A stretch of DNA of 64,000 bases from Lewinella sp. IMCC34191. GTDB lineage: Bacteria > Bacteroidota > Bacteroidia > Chitinophagales > Saprospiraceae. The DNA is taken from positions 992,001-1,056,000 of the forward strand of contig NZ_QNQZ01000001.1 in the NCBI RefSeq assembly GCF_003390935.1, written 5' to 3'. Within the stretch, counting starts at the first letter, position 1; the number at the start of each line of letters is the position of its first letter. Below are positions 26,029-34,745 of this stretch, one piece after another. The notes beneath the pieces were generated by a model, which was given only the letters and a program-made list of their open reading frames with translations, had not been told where the DNA came from and searched no databases. A program made the translations under genes and the position numbers.

Positions 26029-28989
26029 CTAGCTCTCCGGCCCGACATCTAAGCGGCTGGCCAGGTCGATGTACACGCCCTCCCGCTTTGGCGGGGCGAT
26101 ACTTTGTAGATAGTCGGAAGATTGCGCCTGGGAGTTCTCCACGAACGGACGGATCTGAAAGAGCCAAATCTTATCTTCCTGGAATCCCAGTTCCACGTCA
26201 AATGGTCCCTGTGCCGTCATCCCTTCGGCCTTGGGCATGATCTGTTCAACGCGTTGGCCCAGGTCGTACAAGTCGCGGAGATTTCGCTCGCTCAGCACGC
26301 GTTCGTTGAAGGCGGCGGGCACCATAACACTACCGCCGGTCGCTGGTAGTCGGCGGTGCAGGCGTTCACGTGCGGGAGCCTGCAGTGTGGTTCTTCCATA
26401 GCGGTCAATCAGGTAACTCTCGGCGGCTTGTCCGTCAACCGCTCCTCCGGCTCCTCTGCTAAAGGCCACGGTAATGTCTTCATCTCGGCCGCTACTGACT
26501 CCCTTCGTGATCATTACCCCGGAATATGCTACATCCACACTCGGAATGATGAGGATACTCGGGAATACGTTCTCCGGATTCAGCAAATAGCGTTGCCGCC
26601 AACGGTAGCTGCGCTCCGTATAGGGACTGGCCCAGACTTCCTTTATACCATCAATGATGGCTTGGCGCTTGACCACGTTGAAGACGGTCTTGTTTAGACC
26701 GGCTCCCGTAAACTCGGCTAGATCTTCCATATTCGTATCCGAGCGGAGAAACACAGGCACCTCCCCGAAACCACCTCCAAGATTATCCGCAAAACCGTTT
26801 TCCAACTGCGAGATGAGTTTGGGGGATAATTCAATTTTGTCGATGGCCGTGCGTAAGGTGGCCAGCTGTTCAAGGGTGAAGGACTCGACATCCGATGCGG
26901 TTTCTCCGGCTTCTTCCATGCGAGCGGCTTCGGCAAAGCGGTCATTCAGGAAGGCCCAGTAGGAAACCCCATTCGGCTGACCGGGCATCTGCTGGTCAAG
27001 GTGCTCCCGAAATACGCCGAAGGGAATGACCAGCCCGTTCACGACGTTATCGGGAAACAGTTGCTTCAGCTGGCCGAGGTTGGCTGCCTTGGGTCCGCTG
27101 CGCACGCCACTGTCTTCACTATTCACGTTCGCCAGGTTCAGCACGTCCCGGGTACTCAAATCGAGTCTGTCTATTGGTACGCTGATTTTATTCTGGTTAC
27201 GCTCCTCTACGCTGAAAAGCGCTTGCTCCCGATCCGACATCTCGTCTACCGGTTTCAAAACCACGCTGCCGCCGGCGGATACCGCCAGAAAGACTTCGTC
27301 GCCGTCGTAAGGAAGCAGCTCCTGGAACTGCTGTTCCGTAATCACGGCGTTTGGGATGCCTAGATTTCGGGCCAGAAGCTGCACGTGGCTGACCGGATTG
27401 CCTTCACTGACGGTAAGAATACCGCCGACGGGCTTTAGGTCCGCCGGGGGGCGACTGAATACGAAAATATCGTGATTGTTGACCTCCACGCCATCGGGGG
27501 CACCCTCGATGAGATGCAGAACGCCGCGGGCATATCCCGGGTTAAGCCCCCGCGCCTGCGCCTGGGTTTGAATATCGAGTAATGCATTACCGGTATCGCT
27601 GTTGCGGGCAAGCCAGTCGCCTAATTCGCCGACAGCCGAGCCGAGCGGCAGCAAAACCGATCCGCGGATCTGGTCATCTAAAAATCCCAGGGCTTTTGGT
27701 TCGAAGCGGGCGTAACGCTCAACCACCTCGCCGTAGGTGGCGCGGTTGGTAGCCGTTCCCCACTCAACAAAGCGACGGGCGTTGTCGAGGTAATCGTCGA
27801 GCATTTCCGGCCAGACGTACTGGTACCCCGGATCGGCGATCGACCCGGCCGCGGATTCGTATTCCCACAGTTCGACGAATCCGGTTCCGGTTGCCGCCTG
27901 TCCGAGATAACAGATTTTTTCCATCTGATCGCGGGCGGTTTCGGTGTTGTAATCGGCCGAAGCCCGGAAAATCAGATCGCTAAGCTCGTTCACCACATCG
28001 ACCAGGCGGAGGCGATCCAGGGGCAAGCGATCATAGGATACTAAATCTTGGCGCAGGGCAAGGATCAGATCGGATGCTGCCGTAAGCCGGGAGATTATGT
28101 CAGCATTTTCTTGTTCGCGTACAAAGGTCTGAATGCGATCCTTCATGGGGTCACCAGTTGGGAGCTCATCGGCTAAGCCACCTATGTTGAGCAGTCCGCT
28201 GCCTCCATAGGCGGCATCTATATCTTTGGCCAAGCTACCCGCGGCAGCATACAACTGCCGCTCCCTCAATTCATCTTCGTTGTCTTGCATGAACTCACGA
28301 ACCGCTTCGGCGTCCCCGGCTCCGGGGCGGCCGTGAATTTTTATTCGCAGTTCCATGAATGCCTCGTATTCGTCCGCAATTTCCTTGCTAACCGCCCGAA
28401 TACGCTGGTTCAGGTCGGTATCGCCACGGTGTGGAATATCCCGGGCTGCCTGGACGATCAGGTAATAATTCTCCTCCAGCACATCTGGTCGATCGAGTAG
28501 CCAGCGGAAGAAATCAAGTCCCCATTCTTCCTCATCCTCAATTTGGAAGGCTCCCCGGTAGAAGCGCGCTTGTTCCAAAATCCAACCGTTATCGGCGGCA
28601 ACGAGGTAGTTGTTGAGCTGAAACTGCTTAAGCCGACTGTGGTCGTCTCCGGCATTCCAGAATTCATCGTACTCCGTTCCCGCGAGGATCTGACCGAAGT
28701 ATAGATCCTGCTCCCGCATTAACCGTTTGATGTCGGGGGTATAATCGGCGTGCTGCTGGGCATCCTCATCTTCCGGACACGGGTCGCGTGCGGGCCGTTG
28801 ACTTCCGTCGGAGCAAAACCAGAAAATGCCCCGGTAGGGGCCCCGCCGGTCGGACCTGTATTGTTCGATCAGTTCCGCGATGCGGCCGTCATCCATTTGG
28901 GCGGCGAGCGCAGGTGAAAAGCTTATGAGGAACAGGAGGATGGGAATCCGATAATCGACCCAATAGGGCCGGCTGCGGGTGGCTGTCAT
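26029..28989 (-). CDS. Exported glucan-water-dikinase-like protein (phosphohistidine domain before ATP-grasp domain)
   Basis: A 986-residue protein with a signal peptide (IPILLFLISFSPALAAQ). Residues about 30-470 are a helical region of unknown function. A phosphohistidine domain follows, with His535 in GNPVSHVQLLARNLGIPN. After it comes a PPDK_N/ATP-grasp domain at about 630-960 (SGPKAANLGQL, LRSDTNMEDLAEFTGAGL, VWASPYTERSYRW, FDVELGFQ). The order His domain then ATP-grasp is the reverse of PEP synthase and PPDK but the same as plant glucan water dikinases, including the SHV-ARN motif and ATP-site words. No PEP TIM barrel is present. Export of an ATP-dependent dikinase is puzzling. Substrate unknown. 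Confidence 0.8.
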   Translation of the reverse strand: MTATRSRPYWVDYRIPILLFLISFSPALAAQMDDGRIAELIEQYRSDRRGPYRGIFWFCSDGSQRPARDPCPEDEDAQQHADYTPDIKRLMREQDLYFGQILAGTEYDEFWNAGDDHSRLKQFQLNNYLVAADNGWILEQARFYRGAFQIEDEEEWGLDFFRWLLDRPDVLEENYYLIVQAARDIPHRGDTDLNQRIRAVSKEIADEYEAFMELRIKIHGRPGAGDAEAVREFMQDNEDELRERQLYAAAGSLAKDIDAAYGGSGLLNIGGLADELPTGDPMKDRIQTFVREQENADIISRLTAASDLILALRQDLVSYDRLPLDRLRLVDVVNELSDLIFRASADYNTETARDQMEKICYLGQAATGTGFVELWEYESAAGSIADPGYQYVWPEMLDDYLDNARRFVEWGTATNRATYGEVVERYARFEPKALGFLDDQIRGSVLLPLGSAVGELGDWLARNSDTGNALLDIQTQAQARGLNPGYARGVLHLIEGAPDGVEVNNHDIFVFSRPPADLKPVGGILTVSEGNPVSHVQLLARNLGIPNAVITEQQFQELLPYDGDEVFLAVSAGGSVVLKPVDEMSDREQALFSVEERNQNKISVPIDRLDLSTRDVLNLANVNSEDSGVRSGPKAANLGQLKQLFPDNVVNGLVIPFGVFREHLDQQMPGQPNGVSYWAFLNDRFAEAARMEEAGETASDVESFTLEQLATLRTAIDKIELSPKLISQLENGFADNLGGGFGEVPVFLRSDTNMEDLAEFTGAGLNKTVFNVVKRQAIIDGIKEVWASPYTERSYRWRQRYLLNPENVFPSILIIPSVDVAYSGVMITKGVSSGRDEDITVAFSRGAGGAVDGQAAESYLIDRYGRTTLQAPARERLHRRLPATGGSVMVPAAFNERVLSERNLRDLYDLGQRVEQIMPKAEGMTAQGPFDVELGFQEDKIWLFQIRPFVENSQAQSSDYLQSIAPPKREGVYIDLASRLDVGPES

Positions 28990-29112
28990 CGGTAATTGGT
29001 TAATAAGGCAATATGGTATATACAGCGTGTGGGTAGGTGCCGTTCGCTAGTCTAGGCCCTTTGTTAGGTAGGTGGTGAACATCACCGCAAATTACCCCCT
29101 TATAAACCAAAC

Positions 29113-30225
29113 TTGTACGTACACGTGATCGCACTCCGCATTGTTGCTTACGTCCTCGGTATCATCGGGGTTATTGGCACGGTTCTTCCTTTCTTGAAGT
29201 ATGACGATTGGTGGATTCGTGGATTTGACTATCCGCGCCAACAACTTGTCGTCATCCTGTTCTTATCGGCTACCTGCTGGTTCCTGTCCAACTCCTCGAA
29301 TGGAGCGCTGAATATTACGATTGGCGTCGTATTAACGCTGGCGGCTCTGTATCAGGCTTACCGAATTTATCCCTACACGAAATTACACAGCAAAGACGCC
29401 AGGGAAGCAGAGATCCTCGACAACGATGAGGGTCACCTAACGATCATGATGAGTAATGTGCTGCAAACGAACCGCCGCACGGATCTGGTGATCGATTTGG
29501 TTAAGAACGTCAATCCTGACATCCTTCTAACGGTAGAGACCAACAAATGGTGGGAAGAAAAACTGGCCGAAGGGCTCGACGAGGACTTCCCCTACCGGGT
29601 CAATATTCCACTGGAGAATCTGTACGGGATGCACTTGTGGAGTAAAATTGAACTGATCGACCCGCAGATCAAGTACCGCATCAAGGACGACATCCCGGGG
29701 ATCGATACCCGTATTAAATTACCGAACGGCCGCGAGGTTGACCTGTATTTCGTGCACCCGATGCCGCCCAGCCCTTCCGAAGCCTACGCCAGTACGGGTC
29801 GCGACGCAGAACTTTCCCTGGTTGGTCTGGAGGTAAGAGATAGACCGAATCGGTCGACAATTGTAGCCGGCGACATGAACGACGTTGCGTGGTCACACTC
29901 TTCCCGCCTTTTTCAACGGATCAGCGGACTTCTGGATCCCCGACGAGGTCGCGGGCTTTTTTCCACTTTTCACGCCGAATACAGCTTGCTACGCTGGCCG
30001 CTGGACCACGTGTTCCACTCCTCCGATTTCGCCATTATTGATCTGGAACGGTTGCCTTACGTCGGTAGCGATCACTTCCCCGTACTTATCAAATTAAGCT
30101 ACGAACCGCAACAGGATGAAAATCAGGGGGAACAAGCCGAGGGAGACGATCTGGAAGAAGCCCGGGAGACCATCGAGATGGGCGAACGCAGTGAGGACGA
30201 TGCCGTGATAAAGGACAATGATTAG
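29113..30225 (+). CDS. Membrane-anchored endonuclease/exonuclease/phosphatase family protein
   Basis: A 370-residue EEP-fold protein. The start is TTG at 29113 or GTG at 29125; there is no ATG nearby. Three N-terminal hydrophobic segments (about residues 8-30, 42-60, 66-85) are followed by the EEP domain from about residue 105. Motifs are MMSNVLQTN, DILLTVETNKWW, VAGDMNDVAWSHSS (catalytic Asp/Asn), RWPLDHVFHSS and VGSDHFPVLI (catalytic Asp-His). The C-terminal 45 residues are strongly acidic and low complexity. The membrane-anchored form is common in bacteria; the substrate (phosphodiester or phosphomonoester) is unknown. Confidence 0.85.
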   Translation: MYVHVIALRIVAYVLGIIGVIGTVLPFLKYDDWWIRGFDYPRQQLVVILFLSATCWFLSNSSNGALNITIGVVLTLAALYQAYRIYPYTKLHSKDAREAEILDNDEGHLTIMMSNVLQTNRRTDLVIDLVKNVNPDILLTVETNKWWEEKLAEGLDEDFPYRVNIPLENLYGMHLWSKIELIDPQIKYRIKDDIPGIDTRIKLPNGREVDLYFVHPMPPSPSEAYASTGRDAELSLVGLEVRDRPNRSTIVAGDMNDVAWSHSSRLFQRISGLLDPRRGRGLFSTFHAEYSLLRWPLDHVFHSSDFAIIDLERLPYVGSDHFPVLIKLSYEPQQDENQGEQAEGDDLEEARETIEMGERSEDDAVIKDND

Positions 30226-30279
30226 CAAAAGAAGGATAATTCATTGCCCAATCACCCATGAACTTACATCGCCCCTGGC

Positions 30280-30287
30280 TATCTTTG
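30280..30287 (+). promoter_or_regulatory. Exact TAnnTTTG -7 box upstream of the S24 repressor gene
   Basis: TATCTTTG is an exact -7 consensus match, 22 bases before the ATG at 30310. A TTG at 30244-30246 is too distant to be a good -33 element. Confidence 0.5.
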
Positions 30288-30309
30288 CCGGTCTTAAGCC
30301 GTTACTTTT

Positions 30310-31152
30310 ATGAAAAATGTCGTTTCTCAACGCTTTATCAAATGCCATGATAAGCTCAAAGCAGAGAAACGGATCCGTAGTAGCCGGGCTTTTGCCATGT
30401 CGCTTGACTATTTACCGCAGTCACTCAGTGAAATTCTAAAAGGCCGACGAGACGTTACCATCGAGCTGCTGCGTCAGGCCATCAATAAATACAAACTCAA
30501 TCCGGTATACCTCTTCACGGGCGACGGCCCCATGTTTATGACGGAAGAGAGTAACCAAAATTTTCGGGTACTCACTACCATTACCACGCCGGAGAGCGAG
30601 GAAATGATCGTTCACGTTCCCCTACCCGCGCAGTCCGTTTACGCCGGCGAACTGGGCGACCCGTCATTCGTTGAGAGTCTGCCTACCTTCAGCCTGCCGG
30701 ACTACAAATATAAAGTAGGCACTCACCGCAGTTTCGACGTTCCTGGAGACAGTATGGAACCCACACTTTTCGAGGGAGACAAGATCGTCTGCGCCTTTCT
30801 GGAACCCACCCTCTGGGAAAGCGGCATCAAGGACAATTACGCTTACGTCATCGTGACCCGAAGCGACGTGGTCGTGAAGCGCGTGCGCAACTTTCTGGAC
30901 GAGAGTAAGGAACTGGAGGTCGTCAGTGATAATAGCTTTTACGACAGTTACCGGATTCCATTATCCGACCTGCGTGAGATCTGGTACGTCCGTGCCCGGA
31001 TCACCCCCTTCCTCCCCTCCCCGCAGAATATCCAGCGGTACGTCCACGACGAAATGAAGGAATTGAAGGCTACGATCGCCCAGCAGGGAAAGCTGATCAA
31101 TCGCTTGGGTGCCTCCGTGGATAAAGTCCTCGGAAACCGCCGCGATTCGTAA
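30310..31152 (+). CDS. LexA/CI-like S24-family transcriptional regulator
   Basis: A 280-residue repressor-type protein. Residues about 1-70 are a helix-turn-helix-like DNA-binding domain (DYLPQSLSEILKGRRDVTIELLRQ). A C-terminal S24 domain carries the Ser148/Lys190 dyad (VPGDSMEPT and DVVVKRV). An Ala112-Gly113 pair in SVYAGELGD sits where LexA-type proteins self-cleave. A C-terminal predicted coiled coil (MKELKATIAQQGKLINRLG) is an extra. No prophage or SOS genes surround it, so the target is unknown; RecA-stimulated self-cleavage is possible by analogy only. Confidence 0.8.
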   Translation: MKNVVSQRFIKCHDKLKAEKRIRSSRAFAMSLDYLPQSLSEILKGRRDVTIELLRQAINKYKLNPVYLFTGDGPMFMTEESNQNFRVLTTITTPESEEMIVHVPLPAQSVYAGELGDPSFVESLPTFSLPDYKYKVGTHRSFDVPGDSMEPTLFEGDKIVCAFLEPTLWESGIKDNYAYVIVTRSDVVVKRVRNFLDESKELEVVSDNSFYDSYRIPLSDLREIWYVRARITPFLPSPQNIQRYVHDEMKELKATIAQQGKLINRLGASVDKVLGNRRDS

Positions 31153-31177
31153 CCGCTGGCAGCATAAGATAAACTAC

Positions 31178-31210
31178 AAAGGCCCCGTGGATACGATCCG
31201 CGGGGCCTTT
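31178..31210. terminator. Strong bidirectional terminator
   Basis: A 13-bp stem (AAAGGCCCCGTGG at 31178-31190 with CCGCGGGGCCTTT at 31198-31210, one G-T wobble) with a 7-base loop. A-rich and T-rich ends serve both the S24 gene (+) and the convergent type IX cargo gene (-). Confidence 0.85.
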
Positions 31211-31231
31211 GTTAAATTGGATAGGAATGGT

Positions 31232-32815
31232 TTACCGGACAATCAGGCGATCCGTAACCGAGGTTGCGCCATCGCTGAGCCGTACGAAGTACATACCCGT
31301 AGGCAGGTCTTGCGTTGGCAATTCAACTTTTGCCGTCGCTTCATAGCTACGGTTGACAACACGCTGGCCGTCCGCGGTAAATACTTCTACGGCCACCATA
31401 TTCGAGAAATTATCGGGAAGGACTATCTGGCTCGCTTGGCCCGCCGCGACGGGGTTGGGTGCAATTTTTAGTGCGGTAGCCGCCCCTTCGACCTGTACGG
31501 TAATTACGTTGCTGACGGATTCGCTACCGTCGTAGTCGACCTGGCGCAGACGATAGTAGTTCTGGCCCTGCGTATACTTTGCATCCTCATAGCTGTACAG
31601 CACGTTTACCGAGCTGCTACCCTGCCCCTCAACCTCACCGATGGCGGAGAAGGTAAATCCGTTAGTTGAGCGCTCAACGATGAAGTGGCTGTTGTCAGTC
31701 TCGGTCGCGGTCTCCCAACTCAGGGCTACACGGTCGCGGCGGAAGGCACCGGTGAAGGTCATTAGTTCTACGGGCAGGACTGCTGCCTGGACACAGGGGT
31801 AACTATCATTATTGGTAGCAGCACGTATGGCAGCTTTATCGGCACAATCGCCTGTATTTCCACTCACCGTGACGTTCGGATTGGTCGTGTCGAAATCCTG
31901 GCCGTTCACGGTGGTTTGACAGGGTAGTTGACTACAGTCTGCCAGTAAAACATTATTCGTAATAGTCAGGGAATTGGTCAATGTACTCAAGCCCGTGAAG
32001 TCGTTGAGGGTGGCCAGTTCGTCGTTACCGGTAATAATTAGCGCGGCGGCCTGAGTTAAGACAGAAAGTGCTCCGAGATCGGTGAGGTCATCGTTGTCTT
32101 CAATGGTAAAGGTTCCGGATAAAACCGATGGGGACGCAAAATCGCCCAAACTCACAAGGGCCGGATTGCCGCGCAGCGTAATATTTTGGCCTACCGATTG
32201 CAGGTAAGCCAAACCGGTCAGGTTTTGAAATCCATTATTTATGAGCTCTAGACTTTCTCCAATGGAAATAGTATTTTCGGGTAGAGATGACCCAAACAGA
32301 CCAAATGTGGAGTTATTTTCTGCCCTGGCCGACCCAATGATACTGACTGGACTTAGAAACGCAAGCGATACTAAATTTGGATTGTTTTCAACAATTAAGT
32401 CGCCACTTATTGTTGAAATAGTCGAGGAAAGTTCCCCTCCCTCGAATGTACCAGGAAAGACGTTAGAACTATCAGGTTCTCCAATTATTAGATTATTTAC
32501 GGTACTCAAACTCGTTAGAAGTGATAGAGGATCGTACAGGTCATCAGCGGAGTAATTGACGATGACCAAATCTCCTGTTATTGAAATGATTTGGTCTAAC
32601 CCTTCAAAGTCTGTAATGCGGTCAGCTGGATCATCCGGGCTGATAATTAGATCTCCATCTATTGACGTTTCAGATTTAGAACTGATAAGCGATTCGTAAA
32701 AATCGACATCAGTTTGTGAGCCAATCCTGACAGGGCCTATAACCTGACCCTGAACAATTAGCGGTAGGCAAAGGAAGGCAAACAGTGGAAGTAAGCGGGT
32801 TAAGGAACAGAGCAT
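31232..32815 (-). CDS. Leucine-rich L-domain cargo protein with type IX sorting domain
   Basis: I choose the ATG at 32815 (LCSLTRLLPLFAFLCLPLIVQGQ signal peptide); the frame continues to 32914 without signal character. Residues about 45-310 are irregular leucine-rich/receptor-L-type repeats (TISGDLIVENNPNLVSL, NITLRGNPALVSLGD, TNSLTITNNVLLADC). A fibronectin-like segment follows (LSWETATETDNSHFIVERS), then a type A sorting domain (KIAPNPVAAGQ ... LPTGMYFVRLSDG ... DRLIVR). It is expected to be exported by the type IX system and surface-attached. The repeat part, about 32,230-32,760, is visibly AT-richer than the rest. Confidence 0.88.
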   Translation of the reverse strand: MLCSLTRLLPLFAFLCLPLIVQGQVIGPVRIGSQTDVDFYESLISSKSETSIDGDLIISPDDPADRITDFEGLDQIISITGDLVIVNYSADDLYDPLSLLTSLSTVNNLIIGEPDSSNVFPGTFEGGELSSTISTISGDLIVENNPNLVSLAFLSPVSIIGSARAENNSTFGLFGSSLPENTISIGESLELINNGFQNLTGLAYLQSVGQNITLRGNPALVSLGDFASPSVLSGTFTIEDNDDLTDLGALSVLTQAAALIITGNDELATLNDFTGLSTLTNSLTITNNVLLADCSQLPCQTTVNGQDFDTTNPNVTVSGNTGDCADKAAIRAATNNDSYPCVQAAVLPVELMTFTGAFRRDRVALSWETATETDNSHFIVERSTNGFTFSAIGEVEGQGSSSVNVLYSYEDAKYTQGQNYYRLRQVDYDGSESVSNVITVQVEGAATALKIAPNPVAAGQASQIVLPDNFSNMVAVEVFTADGQRVVNRSYEATAKVELPTQDLPTGMYFVRLSDGATSVTDRLIVR

Positions 32816-32950
32816 CCTGTCGTGGTAAAGGTCCGACATAGCGGTGGTTGTATTTTTCAATGAGAGATAGAAAGCGACGGGAGGAAAACGAACTGTTAAA
32901 GCCATTGGTACCACATGGTCATGGGGTGTCGAGCTTTTATTTGCCGGCCG

Positions 32951-32990
32951 GCAAAAAATAACGGAGGGTCGCCCATGGGCAACCCTCCGT
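32951..32990 (-). terminator. Intrinsic terminator of the type IX cargo gene at 33,050
   Basis: ACGGAGGGT (32961-32969) pairs with ACCCTCCGT (32982-32990), with an inner GCCC/GGGC stem. On the minus strand the stem is followed by TATTTTTTGCC. It ends the gene at 33050, read leftward. Confidence 0.8.
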
Positions 32991-33049
32991 CCGCTAACCC
33001 TTTTGGTTAGCTTTGAAACCTAGTAGTGAGTGAAGTGAGCTAGTCTGGG

Positions 33050-33685
33050 TTATCGTATGATTACGTGGCGAGTGATGGTTCGCTGCTTTGCGCTGATGCG
33101 GACGGTGTAGGTTCCGACAGGTAAGTTTTCCAGGGGCACGCGAATTCGGTCGTTGACCGCGTAATCGAATAGACTGATTGGCTGACCGTTTCTACTGGTG
33201 ACCTCCACGGCTACCGTCTCGCCGGCCCAGCTGGAATTCAATCCGATCGTGGCAATATTGGATTGCGCGTCCGGGTAGGCATAAATATTGGTCGCTACCG
33301 TGGGAGCCACGTCAAGAGTTATTGGACGAGAAATACTGGTACGACCAAAGTCGTCTACCTGCCGAAGGCGATAGTGGTAAGTGCCGGGTTCGACATCGCT
33401 GTCCCGAAACCGGTAGCCCGCTTCGGTCGCCACCGCCGCAGGGTCTTCGACCCGTCCAATCAGGTCGAAACTATCTCCATCGGTGGATCGTAAAATTTCG
33501 AACTGCCCTTCGGCGTTCTCTGCGGGCGTACGCCAATAGAGCACGATACCGCTACCTTCCAGATACTCTCCGTAAAGAGCAGTAACAACAACCGGAGGTT
33601 CACCACCTGTAGCCCGAAGTACGGACAGCGGCAGGAAAACCAGTATGAGGGCACAAGTAACTAAACGGGTAGATATAGTCTTCAT
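33050..33685 (-). CDS. Small type IX-secreted protein, fibronectin-like plus sorting domain
   Basis: The start is ATG 33685 (KTISTRLVTCALILVFLPLSVLRA signal peptide); a frame to 33709 adds 8 residues. About 210 residues: a fibronectin-III-like segment (IVLYWRTPAENAEGQFEILRS, YHYRLRQVDDFGRTS) and a C-terminal type A sorting domain (NIYAYPDAQSN, LENLPVGTYTVRISAKQ, RHVIIR). Nearly all of the mature protein is generic adaptor material, so this is either a minimal cargo protein or a remnant of a longer one. Function unknown. Confidence 0.8.
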   Translation of the reverse strand: MKTISTRLVTCALILVFLPLSVLRATGGEPPVVVTALYGEYLEGSGIVLYWRTPAENAEGQFEILRSTDGDSFDLIGRVEDPAAVATEAGYRFRDSDVEPGTYHYRLRQVDDFGRTSISRPITLDVAPTVATNIYAYPDAQSNIATIGLNSSWAGETVAVEVTSRNGQPISLFDYAVNDRIRVPLENLPVGTYTVRISAKQRTITRHVIIR

Positions 33686-33788
33686 AGGCGGACGTTGATC
33701 GGTGATCACACCAATCGAACGCGACCTTATTGTCCCTATTGCGAATTAAGATTTGCCGTGAAGCGCACCATTGAGCTCCATGGGAGCA

Positions 33789-34205
33789 TCAATTAATGAC
33801 TTCGTACGACCAGGTAATGTTGACACCGCCCGCCTTCAGCATCATCGAAACGCTACAGAGTTTTTCCATACTAAGCCGGCACGCACGCTCTACCTTTTTG
33901 TCGTTGAGGTCACCATACAAACGGTAGTGTAGGTGGATGTCCGTAAAGACCCGGGGTTCGGTGTCGACCCGTTGCGCCTCCACGGTCACTTTGATGTCTC
34001 GCAGGTCCTGCCGCTGTTTTCTGAGGAGCAGCACGATGTCGATACTGGAGCAACTGGCCACGGCAGCCAGGACCATCTGCATGGGCCGTACCCCTTTGTT
34101 GTGGCCTCCGATGTCGGGGCTGCCGTCGGTGGTTACCGTCAGCCCGTCTTCGTTGGCTATGGAAAAATTGAAGTCCTCATCGAGGCGTGTTAGTTCGACT
34201 TTCAT
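33789..34205 (-). CDS. OsmC/Ohr-family protein
   Basis: An OsmC-type thiol peroxidase-like protein of 138 residues from ATG 34205 (MKVELTRLDEDF). The stop of the upstream VOC gene shares a base with this ATG (TAATG); a longer frame to 34229 would overlap the neighbour by 25 bases. The two redox cysteines are in VASCSSIDIV and EKLCSVSMM, matching the two-cysteine catalytic arrangement. GGHNKGVRPMQMVLAA is the typical family signature. It probably reduces hydroperoxides. Cotranscribed with the VOC lipoprotein. Confidence 0.88.
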   Translation of the reverse strand: MKVELTRLDEDFNFSIANEDGLTVTTDGSPDIGGHNKGVRPMQMVLAAVASCSSIDIVLLLRKQRQDLRDIKVTVEAQRVDTEPRVFTDIHLHYRLYGDLNDKKVERACRLSMEKLCSVSMMLKAGGVNITWSYEVIN

Positions 34206-34699
34206 TATTTGCTCCGGTTTTTCTCCCACATGAGCCGGTTATCATTGATTTCCACCCAGTAGCCATCCGGATCCTGGATGTAAACCTGACGAACGCCATC
34301 CGGCCGAACGTTGCTCTGCATGGCCTCACCGGTCCAGGTTTCGAAAGCTACGTTTTCCTCGCGCAGGTGCTCCACAAAGGTGTCGAAGTCTGCCATGGCG
34401 ATGCAGAGGTGTACACCCTTAGGCGTTTTAACATCCACCTCGTCGGTCTCAATGATGTGGAGCGCCATCCCCTCCCCCAGTGAGAACCAGATCCGGCGGT
34501 CGTTTTCCGTTCCGTTGTAGACATTATCCAACGAGAAGACACGCCGATAAAAATCAGCACTTCGGGCCAGATCAGTGACATTGATTGCATAATGATCGAA
34601 GGAGGCCCGAAACGGACCGTTCTCGGTTCCAAACGCATCCGGACGGGGAGCGCAAGCAGTCAGGGTGGTGACCGTAAGTAATAATAAGATGTAGCGCAT
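34205..34699 (-). CDS. VOC-family lipoprotein
   Basis: A vicinal-oxygen-chelate (glyoxalase/dioxygenase fold) protein of 164 residues on a lipoprotein signal (LLLLTVTTLTACAPR; Cys16). Two beta-alpha-beta-beta-beta modules are visible. Possible metal ligands are FDHYAINVTDL (His), LHIIETDE, VHLCIAM and DPDGYWVEINDN (Glu). Lipid anchoring of a VOC protein is uncommon outside Bacteroidota. The OsmC gene follows with a one-base overlap, suggesting a linked detoxification role, which is inference from position only. Confidence 0.82.
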   Translation of the reverse strand: MRYILLLLTVTTLTACAPRPDAFGTENGPFRASFDHYAINVTDLARSADFYRRVFSLDNVYNGTENDRRIWFSLGEGMALHIIETDEVDVKTPKGVHLCIAMADFDTFVEHLREENVAFETWTGEAMQSNVRPDGVRQVYIQDPDGYWVEINDNRLMWEKNRSK

Positions 34700-34745
34700 G
34701 GGACTTTATTAGCCGGAAATATACACCGAAGTCTCCAAGCACTGC

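Noticed and set aside
26029..28989. PEP synthase or pyruvate phosphate dikinase
   Set aside because: The domain order is reversed, the PEP/pyruvate TIM barrel is missing and the protein has a signal peptide.
30310..31152. Prophage repressor marking an integrated phage
   Set aside because: No integrase, structural or lysis genes occur on either side; the neighbours are ordinary chromosomal genes.
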